Shown here: positions 1 through 14,500 of the stretch, in pieces | How positions within the stretch are numbered: position 1 is the first letter of the stretch | Layout: every line of letters starts with the position of its first letter | From: Bugulina stolonifera | Taxonomy: Eukaryota; Bryozoa; Gymnolaemata; Cheilostomatida; Bugulidae | Length of the DNA stretch: 64,000 bases | Reading direction: 5' to 3' | Assembly (NCBI GenBank): GCA_935421135.1 | Contig: OW285188.1 | Coordinates: 19,631,233-19,695,232, forward strand | Notes under the pieces: model-generated | Databases searched by the model: none | Told to the model about the DNA's origin: nothing | Seen by the model: only the letters and a program-made list of their open reading frames with translations | Position numbers and translations under genes: made by a program

Positions 1-3000
1 TGTAGCTAATCCAATGTGGCGAGCCCTTGAAAAGGAGACTGGGATGGAGCTTTTCAAGTAAGGTTTTCTACTGTAGAAGGTTTTAAAACAGTTGGTCATA
101 GTTACAATATCATAGGATTTATTTCTAGATGTAATTGTAACTGCTGCATAATACATAATACCCATATGATGCTCATGCAGCCTTGCTATGACGCCATAAT
201 TGTAATCATTTATATAAGTTAACATACATGATTGTACACTGTATGTTGGGATGGTGCAGCATGGTATACATGGTGTGGCATGGCGTAGTTTATACATACA
301 TCTGTTGAAAGAAGGTGAACTCTCACCTATATAGACAATCTACTGAGGGTAATAAAATTTTGATTTATAGGTAGACTACACGAGAGGCTGTGAGCTGGTT
401 CCATTGTTTGTCGACCTGGCGCTATGGGCTAGGTATCATGGCAGCCCATCGGTGGCATCAATTATTATCCACACAACAATAAAAGCTCATTTTAAACAAA
501 TTCTATAATTGCAGTTGTTTTATTGGATATCAGCAGGGGTCTATGAAGCAGGGGGAAGGGGGGCTTAAACAATCAACATGTCGGTCTTTGCCTAGGTGAA
601 CAAATGGCACACTTTTTGACCATAGACCAGCGCCCGTTGTCTTAAACAACCTCTTGTGTAGCAGCTCTTTTACCAATCTACTGAGTGGAATGTACGGTAG
701 AAGTTGGTAAACGCGGTTGAATTTCCACACATATGACAATGTTCACGGTTTTGTAGACGTGTTGGTATGTTGTGTATGACAACCACTGAACAGGATGAGT
801 TAGTCAAGTATCATCAGACTCTGCAGAAGTACAATACTGAACAAGTTCCACTACTAGACTCTGAGCAACTGTCTAAAAGGTATCCACTGATGAAATATTC
901 TCCGGAAGACAGAGGTTGTTATGATAGTGAGGCTGGAATATTGTACGCTGACAAATGTGTCCAGGCGTTCCAAGTAAGATGTTTAGACCTTGGGTGGAAT
1001 TCTTGTTAGGTGCAGCAGTGGAAGTGTTTATAACTTCATATCTCTTGACTTTCTTTGGCCAATCTGATTGATAGTTACTCTAGATTAAATGAAGAAATTA
1101 ACTATTTTGGCATCAGCCTCGGTGAAAATGCAAGAACATCTCAAATTCCTCCACTTCTGATTTGATAGCATACACTGTATATGTTTAAGAGATGACTATT
1201 GGTTGGATAGCTCAATATATATGCTGCATTCTGAGCTATTGTTCATTGTTTTTATCAGTCTTCTGTCATGTTTTTTCCATGACGTAGTCTCTAAATGAAG
1301 TCTTCTATCCAATAGAAACAAAGTATTTCAACCTGTTTGACTGAATTTATTTGATGTCTGTGCTGGTCTTCTAACAATTACAGCTAGCTAAAAATTTGAG
1401 TCTCTTTGTTGTTTCTGCAGAAAGTATTTGAAGGTAAAGGTGGGACCATAACAGATAACTGTAAAGTGCGTAGCATTACACCAGGTAGGAGCTCTGCTGT
1501 TGATATCTATCCTATAACATAATTCTGATACTCTGACAGTATACAGCATACCTAATCTGGTACCTTATATTACAGTCATATTATGCTTTAGTAACATAAT
1601 AGCTAACAGCACTAAAGAACAATATATAGAATGATTTATTTGACCAATCTGAATTAATACATGGGTGAGATGATTAATGCTCCCATATTATGTACGAACT
1701 GTTTCCAACATATTTTTACTGATGGAAATATTTTAGGCTTGACATGTATAAGCTGCCAGTTTTGATCTCCGCTTTTATGATCTACATGTTGTCGAAGCTG
1801 TTTCTCAGCTTCTTGTTGGTTGTTTGCTACTTTTCAACAACCTCTAATCTTATTTTTACCAAAATGAATAATATTATTATCAGGATTTTGTTGGGAGATA
1901 GAATGTAACTACAAGATGATGCGATACATATAAGCAAGTCCAGTAGGATTCTTATCAAGTACATGTATGTTAAAAATTTCTTGAAGTTATAGGTAGAAAT
2001 AGTTCTATAAAGTTATCCATATTTTCACAGGAGACACTGTCACAGTGCACACTGATAAAGGAGACTTCCAATCAAAAGGGCTAGTACTAGCCTGTGGTGG
2101 CTGGGCCTCTAAAGTACTTGGAGACCTTGGAGTTGTCTTACCTTTGAAAGTTTGTATTCTTCCACTTTTTTAGCTGTACAAGCTTTTTATTTACCTAAAG
2201 TCTATTTATGTCATAAAAGCAGAAAGTGTATAAGTTTAAACAGCAGCAGTTCTCTCAGTCTTTAGTTATCTACTGGCAATTTTCATCTCACAGTAGTAAT
2301 GATTTTGAAGTTGTCTATGTATGCATAGAGAATGCATAGCATCATATTATTAATATATTTAACTTGGACAACTTTCAATTCTAATTTGGTAGAAAGACAC
2401 CTAATGTGTTCAGCCTGGAGTTATAGTGAAGATTGTTCATTAGATAATATTGTGGAGGATATTATAATATTCTATCTTTACCTTATTATGCTCACCTACT
2501 TGTATATAGGCATACATTTACTTAGTATAACTTGGTAGCATTATTCTATTGTTTTACATTGTTTTGCTCCAGTGATGATGGTCGCAGCAGGCTATCTTAA
2601 CCAATAGCCCAAAAGTTGACCAAATTTACAGTATGATTATGACCTTGAGGTTAGAAAACTCTTTATAGAAGCTGAATACCCTCTGTATGCTCTATATCAC
2701 ACTAGTCTGGTGAGAGGGCTGTAATGTCGGCTAGGTTAGGCTTGTATTAAGTGATCGCATTGAGTTACTCTCTTTTGGTTTAGTTTGGAGACCATAAAAA
2801 TATGGCCGATGGAGACATGTCCGAGTCACTCACAGATGAGACATGGATGTTACCCGTACCGTGCTATAGATATGTATAATTAGGATGGTATTGTATATTA
2901 TATAGACCGAGGCCATTCAAGTTTGCTACTGGAAGGAGAAGTCAGGAGCGAGTCACAGTAATCTACCAACTTTTATCAAACTGTGCAATGGTACTCATGT

Positions 3001-4477
3001 GTATGGTCTACCCACCAGTGAGTATGATGGCATGATGAAGGTAATAATCTCTACTCTATACACTACTCATACTTAGCAGCTGTAGTTGTTACTCTGACAA
3101 AAAGCAGTTGAAACATGCAAGCAGTTTTAATGGTTTTATTACCATTATTTAAATTTAATAAGGCCATTAATGAAGAATGCATCTTAAATTCTATAACTTT
3201 TAAGAAAATATGATAGCCTGGGAGATCTGAACAGTGGTGAGCTCAGCAGATCTCTATCTGTATGTGTCTGTGTATCTGTGGGTACATAACTCCAAAATGA
3301 TATAGCCAACCAACTGTGTAACAGAGTACATAACTAATATAGGCTGATTAAAAGAACTGGTTTCTATGATGTAATATTATTTTGTGGTTATTAGATAGTG
3401 CTACATCACGGTGTGCCTTGTGAGGGTCCAGATACTAGAGACATTGTGGATGGAAAGAAAGAAGTGGAATTCATGGATACATTGAAGCAATTTGTATCTT
3501 CTACATTCCCTCATCTCATACCGGAGCCTGCTATAAAGGAAAGATGTTTATATACTGTGAGTGTGTTGTTTGTTGATCACAATATGAATATTATAAATTA
3601 TCAGTTTTGGCCAATGGAGCCACATTCTATTGCAAATTGTCATGTGATTAAATGATTATTCGCCTATACAAAGACCAACATGTCAATCAGTTCAGTCTCA
3701 CTGAGCGCTGTTTTAAAGATACAATGACCCAATTATATAATTTATTAGAAATAAGCTTTGGTTATTGGCTGTATAGTAATTGGGGGGAGGGGGGGGGGGG
3801 GGAGCTCCAGTAGGCTGTTACTACACCTTTCCCATAGAGCCACTGCCTCTAGAAAAGCCAAGTCTTTAACAGCACTTCACATACGCTGTACTCTATGTCT
3901 AGGCCTACTGTGTGCTATACAATAATAATTAAATGAACAGTTCATATTATTTTATCAGGGAAGCCTTCCACACACAAAACAATGTGCTCTACAAACAATG
4001 AAAGTTGAGTTGCAATTTTCTTGTCAGCAGTATTTACTTTGGAGTTATCTTCTCTTCTCAACAAGCATTTTGGGTATAGCCTGTGGTCATGAATACTTTC
4101 CATAGTGTTTACAGCTGAACTACTTACTAATTAATATTTGTACTGTTTGTAGGTTACTCCAGATAATGTCTGTGTTGTGGACAACCATCCTTTATTCAAA
4201 AATATAGCTTATGCTGCAGGATTCTCGGGTAAGACAACTTCTCCTTTAACTGCGTAGGTTGGTAGGAAATAAATACACTGCAAGAAGTAATCTGCATCAG
4301 CTGACATTATACTTAGACCTCCAACTGCTAACCAACTGTGTCTATGTTGCAGGTCAAGGGTTTAAACTGGCACCTGTTGTTGGTACAATGTTAGCAGACT
4401 TGGTACAGAACAGGACGCCAGAGTTACTTGTTAATGAAATGAGGGCCCACAGATTCCTTAATAAAGCCCGTTTATAA
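1..4477 (+). CDS. PIPOX: Peroxisomal sarcosine/pipecolate oxidase, 3' part
   Basis: FAD-dependent amine oxidase of the DAO/monomeric sarcosine oxidase family, which oxidises N-methyl or cyclic imino acids such as sarcosine and L-pipecolate in peroxisomes, releasing H2O2. Eight exons lie in the window: <1-57, 757-973, 1421-1484, 2031-2149, 2906-3040, 3395-3556, 4153-4228, 4353-4477. They have GT-AG borders and join in one frame to 317 codons plus TAA. Family blocks seen: VCYWKE, THVYGLPTSEYDGMMK, the ERCLYT segment whose cysteine (codon 3545-3547) aligns with the covalent flavin cysteine of the family, the VVDNHP segment, and GFSGQGFKLAPVVG. The protein ends NKARL, a peroxisomal PTS1-type tripeptide. 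Human PIPOX has 390 residues, so about 70-75 N-terminal residues with the Rossmann FAD motif lie left of the window. No premature stop or frameshift is visible. Confidence 0.92.
3781..3804. repeat. Poly-G tract
   Basis: A run of G interrupted by a single A, in the PIPOX intron between exons 3395-3556 and 4153-4228. It is a simple-sequence tract that may be length-polymorphic or a sequencing artefact. Confidence 0.8.
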
Positions 4478-5527
4478 ACTCTACCAGATTGGTAATATTA
4501 ACTCAACAATATTGGTAACTGTATTTTAATTTATTACATTTTATAATTCGTAGTTTTAAGTTTACAATGTAATGTAGTTCTAGTTGCATAGTGTATTATG
4601 ATATGTACAGCATGTATATGCACACATTATGGCCAGTTTGATTTGAAAAAGTCAAAATGTGTATTTATGGAATGATGTTTGCCCAACCCATTTCTCAAGT
4701 AACTGAGATAGAATGAAGCAAGAGAGAACAACTTCCCAATATAATGGGTAGCTCATTGCTTTGAACCTGATTATTGTTGCTGCTGCAAATGGCAGCTCAT
4801 ATATATTACCTTGATAATCCTAAAACATACCTATATACATGCATTGTAACTGGGGGAGAGGTCTTTGGTACTACTACTTTGTATCCTGATACACTTTCTT
4901 ACTACCGTCTATATCATGTATATTATATAATTATGTGTTATATTTTATTATTTATCTATTATAAAAATAATATTATTCTACAACTACAGAATTGTAAGGT
5001 TGTTCTCATAATCTTTTACAATATCCAGGAGTAATGAGTAACAACTCATTGAAAGCATCCATTGAAAATTACTTACTTTTTTGAATTTTTATTCACCTCA
5101 AAAGGCTTAACAGTATATCTACAGATTAGACTGACTGATTTCTGTAATCTACATGTGTATGCTATTTGAGGATGGACCCATGATGTCACTTCCTGTAAAT
5201 TCAACAATTACTGATGTCAACTCAGACACATCATGTATATATTATTTTCTACATTTTGTGTTTCTGAAGGTAGCAGTTTCTATTGTTGTCTATTGCAGCT
5301 GTTTAGCAACAATATAATAATATAGATTAATTATTCAACCAATCACACGTAAATAGGAAATAAGTAATATTTCCATTGTTGTTACTGAAGTCTTTCACTC
5401 GTTTGCCAGAATAGAACTGATATAGTACTACTACTATATTATCATTCTGATCTCGATTTAGTGTTGACTAATCATACGTGATTGCTATCAACTGCTTCAT
5501 TGCTATCAACTTCGAAAATACTTGAAA
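4478..5527. other. Intergenic: PIPOX 3' flank and next gene's 5' flank
   Basis: AT-rich sequence without a supported exon. It must hold the 3' UTR of PIPOX and the promoter of the following gene on the same strand. An arm-like sequence GAGAGAACAACTTC near 4722-4735 resembles one half of the short hairpin repeat seen elsewhere. No clear AATAAA was found in the first few hundred bases after the stop. Confidence 0.6.
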
Positions 5528-8500
5528 ATGTCTAGGAAAATGTTGGATAGTTGGTTTGATTCTGCTGGTGTCCATTTGTAAGTTTCATAATTTCATACAT
5601 ATGCATGTAATGTATGCACTGTTTTATGGATGAAAATTTTGATGTAGTTTGTTGCAGTATTTTCATATAAATTACATTGTATGTACGTACTTGTTTTATC
5701 TTGTTTCCCTAGCTGTTTGTACCTGTATGTTATATAATGATATATTATCATATACACAGTATATTGTATGCAAAGTACCACATCCTCTACATTGTACATT
5801 TATAATCTGAAGAACATCAGGTTACCTCCTGAAGGATCTAGAAATGCTGGTTGATATGTACACTCTCTAACACTGTATGATGTGACTATATTGTGCTTAT
5901 TGTAGGTGGGAGAAAGGTGATGAAGGTGTAGGAGTGAGGGAGAGATGGAACAGGTGAATGTAACTCCTAACTCTCAAGCATAATCATAAGTACTATAGTC
6001 TTTATATGCACTTGTGTGATGTTCATACACCAATAGACTCTTAACAGGCTGATTCTATTCTCAAATAGCTGTGTAGATTATTGCATGTAGCCTACAAGTA
6101 CTTATAACTGTATATCATGGAATGCTGGTGTTTTGGAATAAGCGTATCGTTGCAGATATATGATTCGTTTTGATCTCACTGTGGTGTTAAACATATGATG
6201 CTAAAATTTACCACATGGCCATGTTATGCAGGGCAGCATCATGTTCACTCATGTTGAGGCTTATCTACAATATTGTAGTACGCTTGGTACAGTAACACAG
6301 TGTATGCTCGTGCATTAATATAATTTTGCCTTTGATTGGAGCGATTTATTTGGAAGCATAGACAGCTTCTTTTGCTAGAATTTTAACGAAAACTTTCCCA
6401 TACTTTATAAAAGTTTAGAGCTTGGTAAACGGATCAAAACAAATTGTGTTCTGTGCATGAAATCAATGCCACTCTAATTAGTTCTTCCTGATATTGTTGA
6501 AATTGATTGTTAACAATCACTTTCAACAATATCAGGAAGAACTAATTAGAGTGGCATTGATTTCATGCACAGAACACAATTTGCAATTGCATCTCCATGC
6601 CCCCCTTCATGCCTCTTAATAATATTGCCTCTTAGCAACCAATAGCAACCATGACAACAATGAAGTATTATTATAACAATGAGCCAACTACATGACTGTA
6701 TGTGCAAGTTACAAGTCTTATTGTTGCAAAACAAATAATGTCTAACAATTCTTTCCTATAAACACTACAATATTTACTGATACTGGTACTGGTACTGGGC
6801 TCAACTATTATAATTTGTATACTTGTGCCAACCCAATGTGCACTATAAGCTGTTGATAATAATTAGCAGTTGTCCTCTTTCTATTTCTCTTCATTTCAAT
6901 TGAGAGGAAGAGAAATTGAGGGAGCAATAGCTTATGGCAACTCTCTTCCTGCAATAACATGTATGTCCCATGCTATATACAGAGCAGGTTCAGTATATGA
7001 AAGTGGAGATGAGGGTGAGGGAGGGCTCTTAGTGTCCCTTTCTGGGCAATATGGAAATGGTCCATATATTTATATAATGTTATGAACAGGTATTCACCTA
7101 CATTCTGTTATTTTACACATTGAGTATAATTTGCTATTATTTCTGCCATACCAGGCCAGAACAGTTTCCAATTGACCAAAGAAAAGAGGGTAATATTCTT
7201 ATTGGGAGACTACCTCCACTGCCAAAGGGTAATACACTAATACATACTATTTAACACTGTAGTCACCTTTCACTTCCTCTGTATTTAGGATGATTTTATA
7301 TGAAATCGGTTCAATGGCATTGTTATTAACCTTAACATTGTAAGACCAAGGCGTATTCTATTGGCCATTAAAACTAATTTCGATTTAACACTACAATGTA
7401 GAAGCTGTTCGCTATATTCTGATTATACTTCATGTTGAATGACTTAAGTAACCACTGAATACATTTCACTCATTTATAACAAGTATACTGTAATGATAAT
7501 ACTATTTACCTATTTGTATCTAATGCTTCACATAGTTGCACTATTTTAGCCAAGAATGTTGTTTCTGTTGAGAAGTCAAAAAAGAAAAAGTCAAAGTCAA
7601 AGAGAAAGACGTATGTACATATACATTAGTAGTTACCATGGAAATATACGTCTTAGAGACCGCATTGCTTACTCCCCAGAAAATATTACAAATCTGTTTG
7701 AATTGATGTAGGCCTATTTACAGATGAAAATGTTCATGTATAATATAAATAACAAGCAACGGGGAAATAGATTTGGCTGTGGATGTCATCTCATCCCCAC
7801 CTACATAACCATTAAACAGACTGTTACTGCCTACAATCATCATTACCCCAAAAGTTTATGTATTCTCACACAATGATTTTGTACAGTTATGTGTTTTATC
7901 TTATCTACATTATGTCATGCAAGTTTTGGTGGTGTTATATTCCCTCTTAAAATTTTCTCTCTTGTTATGTGTGTTTGCGATCACAAGGTAGTCGTGTATG
8001 TTTACAAGGGCACTCCTAAGTCACTGATTGTGACATGAAGTTGTCATCTCCCAGTAGGGTTCTCATCATGAGGGGACACGATGTGTAAAATGTAATGTAC
8101 ATGTATATATTGTACTTTTGTTTGCACTCTCAGAGATGGAGTGAGGAAAGAGGGTTCCAATCATCAGGTTGGTGACAAGAATACGTCATATTACGGTGCC
8201 ACTAACAACTACTTTGACGTTAACTCGGGGGTCGGTGAAGAGGTCATCAATGTGAACAATGACCAATCTGGAACTGAACCACTTGGAGCACATGCTGGTA
8301 GGCCTACCCATGAAATTGAATAAATATGCCGCCCTGTGTCACTGTGAAAGAATTGGTGAGCATGCTGGCGGTTGGTTGGAATGTGCCAAGCAGGTGGCTT
8401 CACCTAAACAGATCGCCGGCTCAAGTTTTACTGTCAATTAACAAAATGGTAGCTCATTTCTAGATAGCATGGAATTTAGGCCATTACATGTCAACTAAGG

Positions 8501-11500
8501 CTACAACAGGCTGTCATATATATGGTAACCAAAGGTGCAGTGTACCTACTTACTGTAGATTTGTGTCGTATGTAAGCTACAAGCTACTATATAAGAGTGT
8601 ACCATAACATTTCTTGCACATGTGGTTAATATCAATGCGTACTTTATTATATAAACTCATGCAATATAGGTTACACAGAAAAGATGTCTACTGCTTCAAG
8701 AAGACGTAGCAGCAGGATTGGCAGCAAGCATATCATGTGAGTACATTGTGTCTGCATTCCTGTGTGTTGTATGAAGTCGTCTCCTCCTATTAGGAGAGCA
8801 CAACTTCCTACTACACCCAATAGATTGATCGAACAGAGACTGTACCAGAGTAAACTGCATTAATTTAGATTCTTAAATTATATATAGCTGGTATAAGAAT
8901 AGATGAACATGCGTCAGTGTAGTGTTTGACTACTAAACCATTTGGGTACAGCATCCAATATCTTTGTACAACATGTGCTATGTAACGTAGCCCCAGTGAC
9001 CATCTGCATCTTATGAGCTTAATTCAACTTTCATAACACTATCCATTTAGGCTGAAGTGCTTCATCAATTTGGAGTTGTGTTATTGTAAGCATGAAGTGT
9101 GCACATACAAAGACCATAGAGTCACAACTGAGTCATAGTTTGGATGGTCTTTGAAAGGATTCACTTAGAATTGAAGGCAAAAGGAATCCACTTTTGTCAA
9201 TACGGATAAGGCACAGTCAATATCAAGTGCAGACATGCTTTGGATGCTTTAGTTAAAGCCTCTCGTTACTTTGCCCAAAGCGATTATTATGACTCATTTA
9301 TCAGGTAAACTTTTGCGATTTTCTAATGTCTATGACTTTCTGCCATTTAAAGAGGGAGAGATGAGAAACGTATGCAGACCCCCATCAAGTTAGATTTGTC
9401 ATGGCTCGATAAAGAGGAGGTTGAGAATGTGCCAGGTATACTACATTTGTACTATACATCATGTAGATTATATTATGAAATCTAAGTACTGCATTTCTTG
9501 TATATACAATTATCTGTAGACTTTATTATTATAGGATAGGCCTGATATAGTCTTATATGGTGTTATGATTATTGTGTGCACTGCTACATATTACGAAATG
9601 CATGAAATACAGCTCTTTCTGGTGGGTACATTTTGTTCATTTGATGTACCATACAAGTTGTAGTGTCCCAGTTAAATCATGTATTGTAATCTTCCTGTTG
9701 GTGTTACTGCAGTAGATAGAGGCACAGCTATGTGTCATAATAAACGCATATGCGTGTATTCTCCCATATATTTCTAGGTGAGAGCAACTCTAGCTTCAAA
9801 GATAGCCCAGGAAAGAAATGTCAAGACGTGTAAGTATAATTAAATAATCTTTTTACCAATGACTGTTTTCATAGATTCATTAGACATGTTTATGTACAGG
9901 TATATTATTATTGTAGCATTTTGATGTAATGTTACTACTAACTAGCCAATCACAATTCAGATAGGAAACGTATCCCAAAATCCTTCAAAGTGCCACACCT
10001 TCTACAGCAATAATGTCAATACAATGTTTGCGCATTCATCTCTGTGGGTCATCTAGACCTCAGCGGATCATTCAGTTTAGCCTAGAAACAGCATCGCTAT
10101 ACAAATAACATATTGGGCAGCGGTAGGTGTCTAAGAACCGATGGATCCTGATGAGAGGATATGACATCATAATTATATTGTTATAAATAACTCATGTTGT
10201 ATGTTAAGATAACACATACATGTGCATGTATATTATAGTGAACCATCCGCACCAACCCCAGAGTCCACACCAGTATTGACTTCAGTACCTGCAGCTAAAG
10301 TTAAACCTGCAGTAAAATGGGAGATTGCCTGGGATAACAGTCCACCAAGTGCTAGCAAGGTGTCAAATGATATGGTGGTAGAAGAGGTAGTGGATGAGAT
10401 GGTTAATGTACCAAGTAAGTATTATTAATATGTACCTTGGACATACATGTATCCATGTTACATATACATGTACATGTATGTGATTGTGTGTGTAGCCCAC
10501 ATACTTTTATTATATAGCCTATGTACATGTCTTTGTAGCCTGTGTACCTGCGTGTGTAGTCTATGTACCTGTAAGTGTAGCCTGTGTACCTGTAGGTGTA
10601 GTCTGTGTACCTGTAAGTGTAGCCCATGTACCTGTAAGTGTACCCTGTGTACCTGTATGTGTAGCCTGTGTACCTGTAAGTGTAGCCTATTAATTTCTAT
10701 ATTATTATCTCACCTACAATTTCTAGGTGGAAGCTACGATAACTTAGACAACAATATGAGAGAAAATTATGAAATGTAAGTATAGTTAGATATTCTTCCC
10801 ATCAATAACTTTAGTGGTAGTGTGCTCTGTCCACTATGCTAGGCATTATGAGCTAGCTGGTCTTCCACCTAGTCTGACACCCACCTAATTAGTCATCCAC
10901 CTAGCCAGTCACCCACCTAGTCTGACACTCACCTGGTCAGACACCCACCTAGTCAGTCACCCAACTAGCCAGACACTCACCTAGCCAGTCACCCACCTAG
11001 TCAGTCACCCACCTAGCCAGACACTCACCTAGCCAGTCACCCACCTAGCCAGATACTCACCCAGCCAGTCACCCACCTAGTCGGTCGCTCACCTAGTCAG
11101 TCACTCACCTAGCCAGTCACCCTCCTAGTCAAACATCTACCTAGTCAAACAACCACCTAGCCAGTCACCCACCTAGTCAGACAATCACCTAGTCAGTCAC
11201 CCACCTAGTCAGACGTGTTGAGTGTAGAAACAGCATTGCTGTGTAAACAATTAGTCTGACAGCGGCAGTTATTTGTGAAGTTTTAGTAAACGTATTGTAT
11301 GTTAATGTAGTACTTACACTTTTATGTATATTTAGTGAGGAATCAGCACCAACTCCAGAGCCCATACCAGCACCAACTTCAGTACCTGCAGCTAGAATAA
11401 AAGCACCGGTGATGTGGGATATTGCTTGGGACAACAATCCACCAAGTGCTAGCAAGGTGAAAGATGAGCAAATGGTAGAAGAGGTAGTGGATGAGATGGT

Positions 11501-14500
11501 TAATGTACCAAGTAAGTACCTTGAACATACACTGTACATGTATCCAGCGTTATCTATGTTGCATCTATCACTGTATGTGATCGTGTGTAGCCCATATACC
11601 GTTATTATATATCCTATGTACCTGTATGTGCAGCCTGTGTACGTGTATGTGTGGCCTGTGTACGTGTATGTGTAGCCTGTGTATCTTTATGTGTAGTCTG
11701 TGTACCTGTGAGTGTAGCCTGTGTACCTGTATGTGTAGCCTTTTATGAATATCTCTATTTTCATCTCCCTGTCAATTTCTAGGTGGAAGCTATGACAGAT
11801 ATGACAATGTGGGAAAGAAATATCAAGTGTGCATGTAAGTATAATATTATATATTCTTTTTATCAACTACACTGTTTTCATGCATCAATGAGACATCATT
11901 ATGTATTTTTATTGTAGCATTTTGATGCAATTTTACTACTAGCTAGCCAATCACAATTCAGATAGGAAACGTATCCCAAAATCCTTCAAAATGCCACACC
12001 TTCTACAGTAATAATGTCAGTACAATGTTGGCACATTCATCTCTGTGGGTCATCAAGACCTCAGTGGGTCACTCAGTTTAGCATAGAAACAGCATCGCTA
12101 TACAAATAACATATTGGGCAGCAGTAGGTGTCGGGGAACCGATGGGGCTTGATAAAGGGATATGACATCATAATTATATTGTTATAAATAAATCATGTTA
12201 ATGTAACATATATATGTGCATGTATATTATAGTGAACCATTAGTACCAACCCTGGAGTCCACACCAGTACTAACTTCAGTATCTGCAGCTAAAGTTAAAC
12301 CTGCAGTAAAATGGGAGATTGCCTGGGACAACAGTCCAGCAAGTGCTAGCAAGGTGTCAAATGATATGGTGATAGAAGATGTAATAGATGAGGTGGTTAA
12401 CATACCAAGTAAGTGTGCCGCGAACCATGCGTTTTTATCCCACATTAAGTTTACATCAATGTGATCGTGTAGCCCATGTACCACCATGTGTAGCCTGTAT
12501 ACCCATGTATCTTGTAATGTAGCTAAAACTGTGTTGTTAGTACATACATGTTTTGTTATTATGACTTGTGTTGTTTAAATATTGCAATTACACTTTATAG
12601 GCAAACCCCATGAAAAAGAAAAGAGAAAACAAAAAAGAAAATCAGAGTAAGTTGTACTCTCCACTCCGCACACAATACTACTATGATATAATGCTAGTAA
12701 TAATATAGATATCAACTCCTGTTCTACTGTCATCTGTACTTCTATGGTCTTTGGTGTAGGATATAGTAGATTATATTTACATTGAAGTCAGCTGTTAGTA
12801 TGTTGTTATAACATTGTATATGTCTACAGGTCATTGACATATGAACTTCCTCCCCTCAACGTAGCTCCTCCCCCCTGTAACCAGTTTGGGTAAGTATATT
12901 TTATTTTTATATGATGCTTCTATCAAAGTTTTGGTAATAATAAGGAATATTGATGCAGCGTCCACCTTGTTAGTAACTAACAGTCGACATTGCTATATTT
13001 ACTTAAAAGTTCCCCCACTCACCCTTCTCGCACTTACTGTTTATGTAACGATGGCTTCTATATAGCTCTCTCCTCCCCCCCCCCCCCGATCAATTTGCTT
13101 GCATTAGTACGGTTGGCATTTTACTGTTTTAAATACCCACCTAAAGTTTTATCATTTCTATCCATGTATACATTGGATTGCAAGCCAACCACTACCTGAT
13201 TGGCCACAAGATCTGTGAGGATTTAGCAAGGAGAAAGGATTGCACTTTCTTCTTAATAACCAATCTTTTCTAGTTTTTATCAACTTTTATTCTCCTACTT
13301 AAATTGTATCTCCCTCCTTTTTTCTTAAACATCTTTTATGTTAAAATGTATTTAGCTACCTCCATTTGTTGTTTATGGTATCAACTGTATATTACAATAA
13401 AATACTATATAATACAGGGTTAACAATGATATCAATGATGGTAGGTGTTTTGTGTTACACTTATGCAGGGGTGCAATCTTAGTATAATGCAGAGAGACAT
13501 CAGTGAGCCTTTCAATGATGTCTAGTTAGTTTGAGTGTTCACTGTATCAGATTATTTTGGGTTCACCGAAGAGGTATGTGCCCTCCTGCATTACCCTATA
13601 GATGGCACCACTGTGTATAAAACTGCTGAATATTGAACACAGTTGCTTGTTAAATTATGACTAACAATGTTGTAGTCTACTGCTACAGTAAGTATAGGTG
13701 CAGCACTATTACTGTTGTTGATATACACTATTTACTGTAAAATATGTAATACAGCATTACTTTCATATATGTTTTCACTTCTCATACATACGAGTATATT
13801 ATAGTATTCTATCAATATAGTGTATGCACGTAATTTATATTTATATTTTTAGCAGCAGGGGACTACACCATCATGGTAGGAGAGGTTATGGATGTGGTTA
13901 ATGTTCCATGTAAGTACTATTGCTGATGCCTTGGGCGTACATACTTATCCCACATCAAGTTATCCTACGTCACATTTATGTAATTGTGTAGCCTGTGTAC
14001 CTGTATGTGTAGCCTGTGTACCTGTATGTGTAGCCTGTGTACCTGTATGTGTAGCCTGTGTACCTGTATGTGTAGCCTGCGTACGTGTATTTGTAGCCTG
14101 TGTACCTGTATATGTCGCCTGTGTACCTGCATGTGTACCTGTGAGTGCAGCCCATGTATCTTGTAATGTAGCTAAGACTGTGCTGTACTTACATACATAT
14201 TGTAATGGTTCAGGACATTTGTACATATGACTCCAGCCACCCTGATGGACCTTGTAGCACCCTAGGTGCCTAGTAGTTGCCACAGCACTACTCATCTAAC
14301 ACTTATTCTCTTGCACTTAGCTGTTTCTATACTCATACTTGCCTTGTATTGCATGTCTAACCATACATTCGATAATTACATACCTGTATATAGCATTACT
14401 AAGACATTGTACTGTTTTATACCCATGTAAAGAGGCCCGACCTCTCAGAATTACTTGATATTCATTTTGTACATGATCTAGATGATTCTAAGCATCTTTT

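Noticed and set aside
6870..7085. Possible extra exon of the 592-residue gene
   Set aside because: Exons 5906-5953 and 7155-7228 already join in phase; this frame has no matching acceptor/donor pair and is partly a degenerate hairpin-repeat copy.
10857..11215. CRISPR-like array
   Set aside because: Contiguous 16-bp units without unique spacers in a eukaryotic intron; a minisatellite.
13892..14295. Cys/Val/Thr-repeat frames on both strands
   Set aside because: Translation of the GTGTAGCCTGTGTACCTGTA array; three overlapping frames open together.
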